Counted from the stretch's first letter, positions 32,285 to 41,423 are shown. The stretch: 64,000 nucleotides of DNA from JABDMH01 sp965223025 (GCA_965223025.1 CBDCVP010000023.1:2852001-2916000); one strand, 5' to 3'. Notes: generated from the sequence alone by a model not told the origin. Program-made: numbers and translations.

Positions 32285-32393
32285 ATTTTTTCGGATCAAT
32301 TAATACATTTGGCGCCTTGCTATAGCGCATACAACTGTATGCTTTCTAGTTCTGGCACTTGTCCGCGACCACCTAAACCCCCTGACTTAACCT

Positions 32394-32522
32394 ATAAAAA
32401 CACAGATGCCTGCTCTGATCATCGAATGTGCATTCATGGATCATCTAGGCGATTTCACTAAATTACGTAATCCAACCTGGAGAAATCAAATGGCTGACTA
32501 TATTACGAAAGAATTGGTGTAG
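32394..32522 (+). pseudogene. C-terminal remnant of an Amidase_3 gene
   Basis: Forty-two codons read KTQMPALIIECAFMDH then GDFTKLRNPTWRNQMADYI, ending in TAG. This aligns residue by residue with the last 45 residues of the intact amidase at 7863 (KTLMPAVLIECAFMDH, DFIKLRDPSWRDTMAMHI). It keeps the catalytic Glu segment but lacks the rest of the enzyme, and no homologous sequence is seen upstream of 32394. It is a relic of a duplicated or paralogous amidase gene. Confidence 0.8.
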
Positions 32523-32613
32523 ATTTATTCACGTACTTTTTGGGACTTTCATGGTAATACTTGACGCAGCTGCCATGATTTGCCAATAACTGACTACGCA
32601 TAAATAATAGTCA

Positions 32614-33657
32614 ATGGAAGAACTTGTGAGATTAAGCAAAAACACTGAAGCAATATACATAACCTATCTACTAGGTGCTGGTGCCAGCGCCCTAGCCATT
32701 CCCGTTGTCCATAAAATGAAAGATGGTTTTGAGGAATATATGAAGATACTAAGTGCCGCAGATAGCCACAAAACCAAATATCTTGGAAACGACCTTGTCA
32801 TAAAAAATACGGCCCGACAACTCATTGATCAGATGGATTATCATGCATCCGTTGATACATTGGCAAAGAAATATTGGCTAAAGCGCGACTATGAGCAATT
32901 ATCAAAATTAAAGTGGCTTTTATGTAGTTATTTCCTCTTTGAAGAATGTCGACAATCTGTTTGTAAGCGCATTTTCGATCAGAGATACGACAGCCTACTT
33001 GCTTCAATCCTTCAATCAAGAGATGATGAACTACACCTGCCTAAAAACATCAATATCATCAGCTGGAACTATGATTCCCAATTAGAAATTGCATTCAAAA
33101 AATTCACAGATTTGCCACTAAATCAAGTGTTTGATCACCTTGATATTGCATCGACCATTGATGAAGATGATAAGGCCAAGACTAGCAGATCAAGGATTAT
33201 CAAATTAAATGGTTCGGCAAGGTTTACCAAAGGCAAAGAAGGGGCTTACCAAGAATTTCAGGACTTCTGCGAAAAATCAGTTAACCCTCTACATGCTATC
33301 TACTACACCGCAGGCCAGATGCGGGCGGGATCGGAATCTCACCAACCCGGCATTTCATTTGCCTGGGAAAAAGAATTGGACAATGAGGTGCTCCTACTAG
33401 CCCAACAGCTAATTGAACAGAGCAAAATCGTGGTCATAATCGGCTATAGTTTCCCCATTTTTAATCGACGCATCGACAAATCAATTTTCAAAAAACTGGA
33501 TGCGGAGAAAATCACTATACAAGCTCCCATAGATGATCTGGAAGGAATTAAGACCAGGTTCTTACAGACGATTGGTGGTCATTCAAAAAATCGAATTCAT
33601 TTGGAGTCAGATACGGATCTCTTTTACATTCCTTTTGAAATGGATCTGCCACATTAA
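32614..33657 (+). CDS. SIR2-like NAD-binding domain protein
   Basis: A 347-residue protein with the order of motifs of bacterial SIR2-like proteins: LLGAGASALAIP (residues 19-30, nucleotide loop), IISWNYDSQLEIAF (about 148-161, the Asn/Asp pair that contacts ribose), KLNGSARF (about 195) and VVIIGYSFPIFNRRID (about 272-287). In most active relatives the third motif is LHG; here the His is Asn, so NADase or deacylase activity may be altered. The protein has no membrane segment or sensor domain. The nucleotide-cyclase-like gene starts 19 bases after its stop, so the two probably form an operon. SIR2-like proteins of this size often act as NAD-depleting effectors in anti-phage systems. Confidence 0.78.
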   Translation: MEELVRLSKNTEAIYITYLLGAGASALAIPVVHKMKDGFEEYMKILSAADSHKTKYLGNDLVIKNTARQLIDQMDYHASVDTLAKKYWLKRDYEQLSKLKWLLCSYFLFEECRQSVCKRIFDQRYDSLLASILQSRDDELHLPKNINIISWNYDSQLEIAFKKFTDLPLNQVFDHLDIASTIDEDDKAKTSRSRIIKLNGSARFTKGKEGAYQEFQDFCEKSVNPLHAIYYTAGQMRAGSESHQPGISFAWEKELDNEVLLLAQQLIEQSKIVVIIGYSFPIFNRRIDKSIFKKLDAEKITIQAPIDDLEGIKTRFLQTIGGHSKNRIHLESDTDLFYIPFEMDLPH

Positions 33658-33676
33658 GAAAATTATCACCGGACAA

Positions 33677-34474
33677 ATGTCACCAGACCCGAACTCAGAC
33701 ACCCGATTCACCAAAAGATTTGTCGTATTTCTAGACATCTTAGGCTTCAAAACTCATGTGGATAGAACAGGAAGAGATCCAGACCATTTTGATTTGATCT
33801 TCGGCGTCTTGAATAACCTTAATGATAATTTAGATGCTCAGTTGTGGAGACATCCTGGCCTCAACAGGGAGATCACTCAATTCTCTGATTCGATGGTCAT
33901 CTCCTGGGATTTCAAGGATACAACTGCGATGATTCACACCTTTGAAGATCTCAAAAACCTAATCAATCATTTAATCAGGTTTCAAATTCTAGTGAGGGGA
34001 GGAATCAGCATGGGAAACTTAGTGCATACCGAAAAGGTCCTATTTGGCCCAGCAATGATTGATGCGTATGAACTTGAAAGTAAGAGCGCCATCTATCCCA
34101 GAGTGATTTTTGATATGAGTAATTCTGGAGAAAGTCAATCGGAGGCCTTTCAAGAGGCCATTCAAGAGCTTCTAGATCGACGTATTATCAGTATGGATAT
34201 CGACGGTTTTTATTATGTGGATTTTTTCTACAATATCCACGATCACTACGCAATCGCTGACCAAAGTAATCGATTGCGTAATCATCTTGCAATTCTAGCT
34301 AGACTGATACAAAACGGCTTAGCAGCACCTGCAGCTAGCATTCGTAAGAAATATGAATGGATGCGAACGAAGTACAATGATATGTTGGCTTATTATCATA
34401 TTACAGAAGGAAACATTACTACTCGTGAAGCTCAACATTCTGGTGGCTTGTATTTTGAATTTCAGCCAATCTAA
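33677..34474 (+). CDS. Class III nucleotide cyclase-like protein (Pycsar-type candidate)
   Basis: The ATG at 33677 is chosen because it sits 19 bases behind the SIR2-like stop; a start at 33533 would overlap that gene heavily. The 265 residues have the core of a short class III cyclase: FVVFLDILGFK (Asp20, first metal ligand), ITQFSDSMVISW (Asp71, second metal ligand), LVRGGISMGNLVH (about 105-117) and VLFGPAMIDAYELE then YPRVIFD. The combination of FxDxLGF, FSDS, RGxIxxG and AYxLE...YPR is what is seen in cyclases of pyrimidine-cyclase (Pycsar) defence systems. The substrate base cannot be decided from sequence. No cyclic-nucleotide-binding effector was recognised next to it; the candidates are the SIR2-like protein and the membrane proteins downstream. 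Confidence 0.7.
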   Translation: MSPDPNSDTRFTKRFVVFLDILGFKTHVDRTGRDPDHFDLIFGVLNNLNDNLDAQLWRHPGLNREITQFSDSMVISWDFKDTTAMIHTFEDLKNLINHLIRFQILVRGGISMGNLVHTEKVLFGPAMIDAYELESKSAIYPRVIFDMSNSGESQSEAFQEAIQELLDRRIISMDIDGFYYVDFFYNIHDHYAIADQSNRLRNHLAILARLIQNGLAAPAASIRKKYEWMRTKYNDMLAYYHITEGNITTREAQHSGGLYFEFQPI

Positions 34475-34589
34475 GGCCGTGGATAAATAGAAGGCCAAAT
34501 GATCCAGTGATTCCTTTTCTGGACAATATCTGAACTCTTTGGCCTAGAGGCTCTAACTTTGCCACTACATCAAACTACACTAGGCAACG

Positions 34590-35650
34590 ATGGACATCGC
34601 AGTGGTACCACCTTATGAAGAGCTTTTCGATGGTGAAAGACCAACCATTAAGGAAGTGCTAGCTGATATACCCTCAAAAGCGACGATCGTCACCTGCTCT
34701 TATATTAACCACATGTTGCTTCGAAATGGGATATTTGTCGAGAGCAATCATCGTGAAATCTTATCCTTCCTGTTAAACGGGATAGATGAAGATCTAAGAA
34801 GAAGATTTATACAAGGGTACAGTGCTTTTTATAAGAGGCACAATGGGAAAATCCTAGTTTTTTCCATCTGGTATTCTTGCGAGTTGATCACATGGGAACT
34901 CGCTAATTTTCGCGAAATCAAATTCGAGGATACCACACCAGAGCATCATCTTCAAGTCCTCAAAGCGTATATTGTACTCTCCACGGAACTCTTAGAGAGG
35001 CATACCCATATTGTCAAGGAAGTAAATCAAACCGACTTTCCGTATCAAAGGGCTACTTGACCGACTGGAATCGCGCAGTTTGAACTTACGAATGTCATTA
35101 ATCCAGCCATTCAGCTCGTGATTTCTTCATTATTTCTTAAACATTTTCTGAATTCAGATAAGTATAAACAGTATGCCCAAACATCTTAGAAGACAAAGGG
35201 CTTTCTTCGGTCGAGGAATATGTGGGCAAACTTATCAATATGATATCGGCCAGCATTCCGACACCTTTCAGAAAATTGCCTGATGATTTCAACAGTTTTG
35301 CTGAATCGATGACGATTAGACCTCCAATCAAGGTAAACAAAACAGGAAGGTCAGATTTCAGAGAAATTAAAGAAAGACCAATTCTTCACTTCAGAGATAG
35401 CACTTGGTGCGCTTTGAATAAGAATTTTCTGTATTCAAAGGTCTATTATGGCTTGACGTTTAGTTTTTATCATGATACCAGTATAAAAGAGGTCTTTCCA
35501 TCATTTCCTAATTATCGCAATTACATTGCTACGCATATATCAGAAATAAAGATCTTTCTCAAACCTATGGCATTTATTTTCAAAAAGAAAAAACGGGCAA
35601 TATGCCTAACCGATGAAAATTCAAAAGAAGCATTTAATCTTCTGTTTTAG
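34590..35650 (+). pseudogene. Decayed hypothetical gene in the defence-like island
   Basis: The first 156 codons (MDIAVVPPYEELFDG...) end at TGA 35058-35060, but the same frame continues PTGIAQFELTNVINPAIQLV and YKQYA. After a one-base shift near 35177-35187 it goes on as NILEDKGLSSVEEYVGKLIN into the 142-codon frame ending at 35650. Adding one base to the 1,061-bp span gives exactly 354 codons, supporting one original gene. The later part (RPILHFRDSTWCALNKNFL, YYGLTFSFYHD) looks like an intact soluble domain, but no function was recognised. The end may also be truncated. Confidence 0.65.
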
Positions 35651-35781
35651 ATGGGGTCCTTCTAAAGTATGGGCTAACCTCCAAGATCATACTCAGAGTT
35701 CAAATGCTATTTATCCATAATAAAATCAGGTAAATTAAGTCTCGAAGAACTTCACTTAGGATAATCCAGTAATATCAAGCC

Positions 35782-36606
35782 ATGCAAATTAAAAATCATC
35801 GTCTCCTCACAGACAACAGCCATCCCGTTCGCTTTGAAACCACAAGTAATAAACGTACAGGCCAATTGGATCAGAAATTTCTGATTATTCATTACACTGC
35901 TGGAGGGGGTCTTGAAAGCACTGTGGAATGGTTCAAGAATCCAGATGCTCAGGCTTCAGCACATATTGTAATCGGCAGAGATGGAGAGATCGTGCAGATG
36001 GTGCCCTTCAATCAGATCGCCTGGCATGCAGGTAGAAGCAGTTGGAACGGTATGTATGGTCTTAATGAGCACAGCATTAGCATTGAGTTAGATAATGGTG
36101 GTCAGTTAAAGGGGGTCCCAGGATTTTGGTTTACCTGGTTTGACTTGCTTATTGAAGACAGTGAGGTACTTCAGGCCACGCACCGAAATGAGATGCTACA
36201 GACGGCTTGGCACAAATTTACGAAAGTCCAAATTGATAAACTTATTGAAGTAGCCACCGCAATTGTCAATAAATATGACATCAAGCAGGTATTGGGTCAC
36301 GATGATATATCGCCATATCGCAAAGTTGACCCGGGACCAGCATTCCCCATGGCAAATTTTAGGGCTAAGGTACTAGGTCGAGCAGATGACAGTCCTTTGA
36401 TATTAAAAACCACCGCAGAATTGAATATTCGGTTAGGGCCTGGAGTAGATTATGATAAATTACCTGAAGGTCCACTCCCAAAAAATACTAAAGTTGATAT
36501 TTTAAGCAGCCAAGCATCTTGGCGCTTTGTTGATGTACTTGATCCCATCAATGGTGTTGCGGGATTGCAAGGTTGGGTTCATGGAAATTATTTAGTGGAG
36601 AGTTGA
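35782..36606 (+). CDS. N-acetylmuramoyl-L-alanine amidase (Amidase_2) with SH3-like domain
   Basis: A 274-residue protein. Residues ~30-190 form an Amidase_2/AmpD-type zinc amidase with the first His in FLIIHYTAGGG, a substrate segment (AWHAGRSSW), and the second His with the zinc Asp in LGHDDISPYRKVDPGPAFPM. Residues ~205-274 form a bacterial SH3-like domain (AELNIRLGPGVDYDKL ... GLQGWVHGNYLVES). There is no signal peptide, so it resembles a phage endolysin or an effector rather than a housekeeping exported amidase. It is separated from both neighbours by more than 50 bases. Confidence 0.88.
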   Translation: MQIKNHRLLTDNSHPVRFETTSNKRTGQLDQKFLIIHYTAGGGLESTVEWFKNPDAQASAHIVIGRDGEIVQMVPFNQIAWHAGRSSWNGMYGLNEHSISIELDNGGQLKGVPGFWFTWFDLLIEDSEVLQATHRNEMLQTAWHKFTKVQIDKLIEVATAIVNKYDIKQVLGHDDISPYRKVDPGPAFPMANFRAKVLGRADDSPLILKTTAELNIRLGPGVDYDKLPEGPLPKNTKVDILSSQASWRFVDVLDPINGVAGLQGWVHGNYLVES

Positions 36607-36664
36607 AAAATTCAATTCGTGGTCAAAGTTATTCGATAAGTCATTCATATCCATTACATCAGTC

Positions 36665-37414
36665 ATGCAAAATATGAGATATGAAATCCTCTTGAAGGAG
36701 CTCGGCACCATCCATAGCACCATTAAAAATTTGGATGATATCATCTTCAAGAACAAGAACTTTGCCATGGCATTCTGGGGTGGAGGTCTGTACTTACTAG
36801 CGCAGCATGTAGAGATGGCACCAATCTACAAAGTGTGGTTGATTGCTGGCACAGCCTTCATTCCCATCATATTTTGGTGCATGGATTATCAGTGGCGAAA
36901 ACATTTGCGTTTTGCAGCTATGCGTGAAAAAATCATCTCCTTGTTCATCAATAGTCCACAATTTGAAAAGTGGTTAAAAAGGAAAAAAATTGAACATACT
37001 GAGGATGATGAAGTGGCTGGACAACAAAATGTGGCTGTTCGATTTCCCGTCCACGATCCGGTGGGCTGGATATATATCACAGGAGATGAAGATATTCACC
37101 ATCCTCGACGCCAAGAAGTCCACAAATTTAAACCAGAGTATTCCGTAGATAGAGCTATCTATAAGTGTTGGGACATCCTCTTTTTCAAAGATGCATGGTA
37201 CTATTTTTCTGCCATGATCATGGCATCCCTGATCTTTGCCTTGATCTATAGTTGTGCAAATGCTTTATGCATAGGTATCGCAATAGGCCATTTTATGGCA
37301 ATAGTCCTGACATTGATCTTCTGCATCTACGGGTGGTATAGATCTAGTAAACATTTTAGTAATAAGGATAAAATGGGTCTACCCCAAGACTCTAATAAGA
37401 ACAAAACCCAATAA
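36665..37414 (+). CDS. Multi-pass membrane protein, unknown function
   Basis: A 249-residue protein. Two hydrophobic helices lie close together near the N terminus (residues ~33-50 and 56-73), then a polar cytoplasmic block (~75-170, with a short His/Asp-rich stretch), and two more helices at ~180-200 and 203-225. The N terminus (YEILLKELGTIHSTIKNLDD) is amphipathic and may form a coiled coil. Small 4-TM proteins near cyclases often act as membrane-disrupting effectors, but no ligand-binding domain is recognisable, so this is only a contextual suggestion. Confidence 0.6.
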   Translation: MQNMRYEILLKELGTIHSTIKNLDDIIFKNKNFAMAFWGGGLYLLAQHVEMAPIYKVWLIAGTAFIPIIFWCMDYQWRKHLRFAAMREKIISLFINSPQFEKWLKRKKIEHTEDDEVAGQQNVAVRFPVHDPVGWIYITGDEDIHHPRRQEVHKFKPEYSVDRAIYKCWDILFFKDAWYYFSAMIMASLIFALIYSCANALCIGIAIGHFMAIVLTLIFCIYGWYRSSKHFSNKDKMGLPQDSNKNKTQ

Positions 37415-37561
37415 TTAAATGTAGCGGCCGAACAGATACTTTTTAATCCTGCAACAATTGTCTCTGACTAAAAATCCGACATTTCGTAATGGGCCGTTCC
37501 AATCGGACTGGAAAAGCGCAGGAGTCAATTCTCTTACGGCAAAAAAAAGCGAATCTTGATC

Positions 37562-38122
37562 ATGGATAAAAAGTTACTATATACGCAAGCCCAAGAGAAC
37601 CTACGAGCAACCGACGAAATGAGTTTTAAACTCATTGGCCTGGTACCTCTGGGTACACTTTTAGCCTTCATTGGGACTTTTTTCAAAGAAATAAAAGAAT
37701 GGAATGATTGGTTCTATCTGATAGGTGTCTTTGGATCGCTTGTTGTCTTTGGTATTTACAGGTGGGAGTTGAGAAATATTCAAAACTGTTACAAATACTG
37801 CGACATTATTGAAGCTCTTGACTTGGAGTCTACCATAAAAGACGTAGGAAAGTATCAAAAACCCCAGTTTTTCAATAAGATGAATGTTGGAAAAACTCAG
37901 TCGGAAAAGCTGATTTATTCTGTATTGATTATAAGTTGGTTGGTACTTCCGTTTATGCTACGTGCTTCTACCACGAATTCGTCCACAGGAGTGGTATTGC
38001 TGGTCTGCTATCTCGTTTTTTGCGTATTGATGATCGCAGCTTTGGCGGATTCTGCATTTCGAAAGATCAAATGTTTAGTTGAGAAAAAACAAACGGAATC
38101 ATCCGCAAAACAAGGGAAGTAG
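37562..38122 (+). CDS. Four-TM membrane protein, unknown function
   Basis: The ATG at 37562 (MDKKLLYTQAQENLR) is preferred to a TTG six bases earlier. The 186 residues contain TM segments at about 22-40, 48-66, 118-134 and 142-160, with a polar loop (~70-115) between the pairs. The topology resembles the membrane protein at 36665 but the sequences are not obviously related. The start is 148 bases behind that gene, so co-transcription is possible but not certain. Confidence 0.6.
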   Translation: MDKKLLYTQAQENLRATDEMSFKLIGLVPLGTLLAFIGTFFKEIKEWNDWFYLIGVFGSLVVFGIYRWELRNIQNCYKYCDIIEALDLESTIKDVGKYQKPQFFNKMNVGKTQSEKLIYSVLIISWLVLPFMLRASTTNSSTGVVLLVCYLVFCVLMIAALADSAFRKIKCLVEKKQTESSAKQGK

Positions 38123-38557
38123 GTATGTTTCGGAAGCCCCGAGATAAGCACTCATAAAGAAATTTACATGGGAGCGCTAAGATGAGGTAGCAGCAAGCAC
38201 TGAAGCAATGCTTACCCGATGACCCAAAACGAAATGAGTAGAAAATGATACTTTTTACAAGAGGAGAAATCGTGTCTACAAATTCGCCACAGTGAGAAAA
38301 ATCGTAGTCGAAAAGTCAGTAATACCCACCAGATTAAGGAAGAGCTTGAGCGTATCAATACCCTGGATGAAGATACATGAGTGCAATGGATGCATTGTCT
38401 AGCGTTCCCACACCCAATTGAACAAATACTTTCATCTATTAACATTCAATGGTGAACTCACCTGGCGGCACATTGCGAACCATCTAGACTGGCACAGATT
38501 CGGCCAAATTACAACCAGCTAGTCGTGGCCCTAACAACACTTTCAAATTAGAAAATC
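38123..38557. other. Intergenic region with possible gene remnant
   Basis: In these 435 bases no intact gene is seen. A + strand frame around 38300-38540 reads THQIKEELERINTLDEDT, a stop, then VQWMHCLAFPHPIEQILSS, which looks protein-like and may be a decayed gene; this is weak. The last 60 bases precede the M19-like gene, without a clear promoter pair. Confidence 0.3.
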
Positions 38558-40435
38558 ATGAAAATTCCATGCTTAAACCATCTCGTTTCCTTCATTGCCT
38601 TTCTGCACTTCAGTATGCCAGCTTCCAGTCAGAATGCACTATCCATCGACAGCTGCTTCTGTGAAAAGGACAAATACAATGCTGATTTGCATGCCCATGT
38701 GAGTTTGCACAGTTATAATATCGACGGCATGCGCTATAGCAAGCTCGACACGGAAGATTATTCTCATCAAGATTCGGTGGCGATGTTTCAGGCTTCGACT
38801 AAAGGACTGGAAACTTTGCTTCCAAAGGATACTCGTGGAATGGCCAGAGTAGTAGCTAGAAAAAGGCATAAGAACTCCCACTTTAAGAATTTCTCACAGA
38901 CTACGCTACAAAACTTGAGAGAGGGTAATGTCAGGCTAGCTATTACATCCTTTGCTCCTCTGGAAAATCCGCTTTCCAATAAGGGAATGACCAGATTATT
39001 TAATTCGTGGTTTAAAAGCAAGGCAAACCTAAAATGGCTAAAACAGGTGGGTACTTGGGACTCCATTACTCATCATAAAAATTATCTAAAAGAGTATGCT
39101 TTCTTTAGTGCTCAGAAGAGACATTACGAAGACTTCAAGTGGAAATTTCTCGAAGAAGGTAAAGACCTCGATGATAAATCAGTAGATCTTCTCATCGTTA
39201 ATTCCTTAGAAGGAGGTCATACCTTCATGGATGACGAATTTGATCCCAAATGGAGACACGCTAGCGACATCGAAAACTATGATTCCGTCAGAACATTAAA
39301 ATCAGTAGGCATTACCAGTAAGGGAATAATCGCTGCAAAAAAATCCAGAGGACAAGATTCCGTGCTGCTAAAGCTCCATCAGATCAAAGAGGAGCTTTAT
39401 GCAAGTATTGCTAGAATCAAAGATACGACTTCATTCAAGATTATGTTTTTTGTCGGTCCGGGGCACCTTGTTTACAATGGAATGGTCGGTAGTGCGCTTT
39501 CGATAGACGACTACAAATTACGATGGGCGGTCAGACGAGTTTTCCGGGCAAGAGTTTCCAATGATCCTGGCATCAAATATGCCTGGAATAACTTCTTCTA
39601 CAATCGAGCTGGGGTGAATTGGCTCGGTAGAAGAATGATCGACCAGTTGCTGTTGGAAGGCAGTTATCCAGTCCTAATCGATCTCAAACATAGCGACTAT
39701 ATCGCTAGACAAGTGATTATAAAACTTCTGGAGGACCGGGATCTACCTATTGTGTGTTCCCATTGCCCGGCGAATGGCCTTAGCGAAGTATCCTACAGTC
39801 CCGATGTGGATGAATATTCTGATCCAAACAAATTCGATATATTGTATCCCTTTGCCTTGAATCTATTTGATGAGGAAGTAAAACGTATCCACGATTCTGA
39901 CGGAATTATGGGCATACCCATGGAGGAGCGAGTACTAGGTGCCTATGTAAATCCCAAAAGGAGAAAGATCCGACTTAAAAAGTCCTTGAAGAAACTTACA
40001 GGGAAGGATTCAAAATATCTACAATCATTAATATTGAAATATAGGTCCGACTATGGACTAACCAAAGAAGAGGCCGAGAAAGTAATGTTCGAAGATTATT
40101 ATGAGTCCGAGCCCTTCCTCCACAATCTCTTCCACATGGTAGATCAATGCTCCGACGGCCATGAAAATCTTCTTGGTACTTCAGCTCCCTGGACATCCGT
40201 CTGTATTGGCTCGGACTTTGATGGGTCCATCGATCCGATTGACATTTGCCCCACTGCTAGCCAGTACCCGTATTTTAGAGTCCGCCTTTGTCAATTTATC
40301 CCACTCTTCCTGGCAATAGATAAAGATCGCGACTACAGGATGTATTTCAATAAAAATTTTACGGTTTCCAATGCCCTTGAAATGGTGTTTTACGAGAATT
40401 TAAAAAGATTTACTCAAGAAAACTTTATCAAATGA
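38558..40435 (+). CDS. Exported M19 (membrane dipeptidase)-like metallohydrolase
   Basis: A 625-residue protein. Residues 1-24 form a signal peptide (LVSFIAFLHFSMPASSQ), so it acts outside the cytoplasm. The amidohydrolase-type metal motifs follow in the order of the M19 family: DLHAH (residues 43-47), PVLIDLKHSDYIARQV (about 372-387), PIVCSHCPANGLSEV (about 397-411), IMGIPMEERVLGAYV and SVCIGSDFDGSIDP (about 546-560). It is much longer than ordinary membrane dipeptidases (about 400 residues) because of insertions at ~80-230 and 470-540. The stop overlaps the start of the next gene by four bases (ATGA), so translation is coupled. Confidence 0.72.
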   Translation: MKIPCLNHLVSFIAFLHFSMPASSQNALSIDSCFCEKDKYNADLHAHVSLHSYNIDGMRYSKLDTEDYSHQDSVAMFQASTKGLETLLPKDTRGMARVVARKRHKNSHFKNFSQTTLQNLREGNVRLAITSFAPLENPLSNKGMTRLFNSWFKSKANLKWLKQVGTWDSITHHKNYLKEYAFFSAQKRHYEDFKWKFLEEGKDLDDKSVDLLIVNSLEGGHTFMDDEFDPKWRHASDIENYDSVRTLKSVGITSKGIIAAKKSRGQDSVLLKLHQIKEELYASIARIKDTTSFKIMFFVGPGHLVYNGMVGSALSIDDYKLRWAVRRVFRARVSNDPGIKYAWNNFFYNRAGVNWLGRRMIDQLLLEGSYPVLIDLKHSDYIARQVIIKLLEDRDLPIVCSHCPANGLSEVSYSPDVDEYSDPNKFDILYPFALNLFDEEVKRIHDSDGIMGIPMEERVLGAYVNPKRRKIRLKKSLKKLTGKDSKYLQSLILKYRSDYGLTKEEAEKVMFEDYYESEPFLHNLFHMVDQCSDGHENLLGTSAPWTSVCIGSDFDGSIDPIDICPTASQYPYFRVRLCQFIPLFLAIDKDRDYRMYFNKNFTVSNALEMVFYENLKRFTQENFIK

Positions 40436-41016
40436 GGAATTTTGCAATGATCATATGCTGGCTTCTTATGCCGTGGTTTGCAGCCTGTCAACGATCAGCA
40501 CTTGGTCCATTTCCAATTTTTGTCGAAGCTTATCTGGGATCCGAAAACATTAAAGTGGATCGTGAAAGTCAAATCGATCTAAAGCCGCTGCGGGGATATG
40601 GACTTACCGCTGGTTTCGCAGTTACGCAGTTATATCTAAAAACCTCTTTCCATAGCCATAAGCAAAAGCATTTTCAAGATGTCCTTCAGAAAGCGGAAAG
40701 AAATTCCTTTATTCTCTCTATAGGGACCAGATACGCGAAGTTATATCCTCTATCTTTTAATATTTGGGTGGACTCTGAATGGGGTCGTGAATCTTATGAT
40801 TTTAAAGATCAAAATCATAATATACCGAACAGAACATACCAGGAATTTTCTGGTGGCGCTAGGGTAATGCTTTTTGATCCCATCGGTACCGGAGGTGGCC
40901 TGGGTGTCTTTTTCGAATCCGTGATATCAAGGAGCCGCTACCTTCAAGAGAACGACTATTTCTTCTCTCTAAGTTTTCGAGCTGGTCTGACAGCACCGCT
41001 GGCCTTACGATTCTAA
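40432..41016 (+). CDS. Exported beta-barrel-like protein
   Basis: A 194-residue protein starting MRNFAMIICWLLMPWFAAC, a signal peptide with Cys19 in a lipobox-like position. The rest alternates hydrophobic and polar residues in about eight strands (PIFVEAYLGSENIKV, GYGLTAGFAVTQLYLKTSF, SFILSIGTRYAKL, FFSLSFRAGLTAPLALRF) and ends in Phe, as outer-membrane barrels do. The signal-peptide Cys may be incidental. It is translationally coupled to the M19-like gene and probably works with it at the cell surface. Confidence 0.6.
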   Translation: MRNFAMIICWLLMPWFAACQRSALGPFPIFVEAYLGSENIKVDRESQIDLKPLRGYGLTAGFAVTQLYLKTSFHSHKQKHFQDVLQKAERNSFILSIGTRYAKLYPLSFNIWVDSEWGRESYDFKDQNHNIPNRTYQEFSGGARVMLFDPIGTGGGLGVFFESVISRSRYLQENDYFFSLSFRAGLTAPLALRF

Positions 41017-41027
41017 CCTTTTGACGA

Positions 41028-41423
41028 ATGAAACTATTCCTCTTCTCTTCAATGACCTTCCTTTTTTTACTCGCAAATATTGAGATGCATCAGCCTAGGT
41101 CCTACCAAGGAGACAGCAGTTCAATCCCTATTGACACCGTCGAATTCGCATGCCTTTCTCATGGAGGGCCGCTGTGCAACCAGGAAAACACATACTATTT
41201 TCAGGCATATTCTGCAAATGGATATCTCCCCACATTAATTCAGAAACAATTCAATATTCACGATGGAGATTCCATCTGTATCAAAAAGAATGGATTCCCT
41301 ATTTTCCAAGGTGCACTTCCCGATAGTATGATTATGTTTAAGACCAATCTGAATAAGATATCTATTGATTCATTAGGAATCCATATTCAGGAGCCAAGAC
41401 CTATCTACTACCAGAAGAATTAA
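41028..41423 (+). CDS. Small exported protein, unknown function
   Basis: A 131-residue protein. The N terminus MKLFLFSSMTFLFLLANIEM is a signal peptide. The mature chain has two cysteines close together (FACLSHGGPLCNQ) and no recognised domain. It starts 11 bases after the barrel-like gene and is likely the third member of that operon. Confidence 0.5.
   Translation: MKLFLFSSMTFLFLLANIEMHQPRSYQGDSSSIPIDTVEFACLSHGGPLCNQENTYYFQAYSANGYLPTLIQKQFNIHDGDSICIKKNGFPIFQGALPDSMIMFKTNLNKISIDSLGIHIQEPRPIYYQKN

Noticed and set aside
16575..35060. Stop-codon reassignment as explanation for the in-frame TAG, TAA and TGA
   Set aside because: All three stops occur once each inside broken genes, and all three are used normally to end the intact genes of the window.
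38212..38445. Minus-strand 77-codon ORF
   Set aside because: Low-complexity Ser/Arg-rich translation with no neighbour support; the + strand reading of the same stretch looks more protein-like, though decayed.
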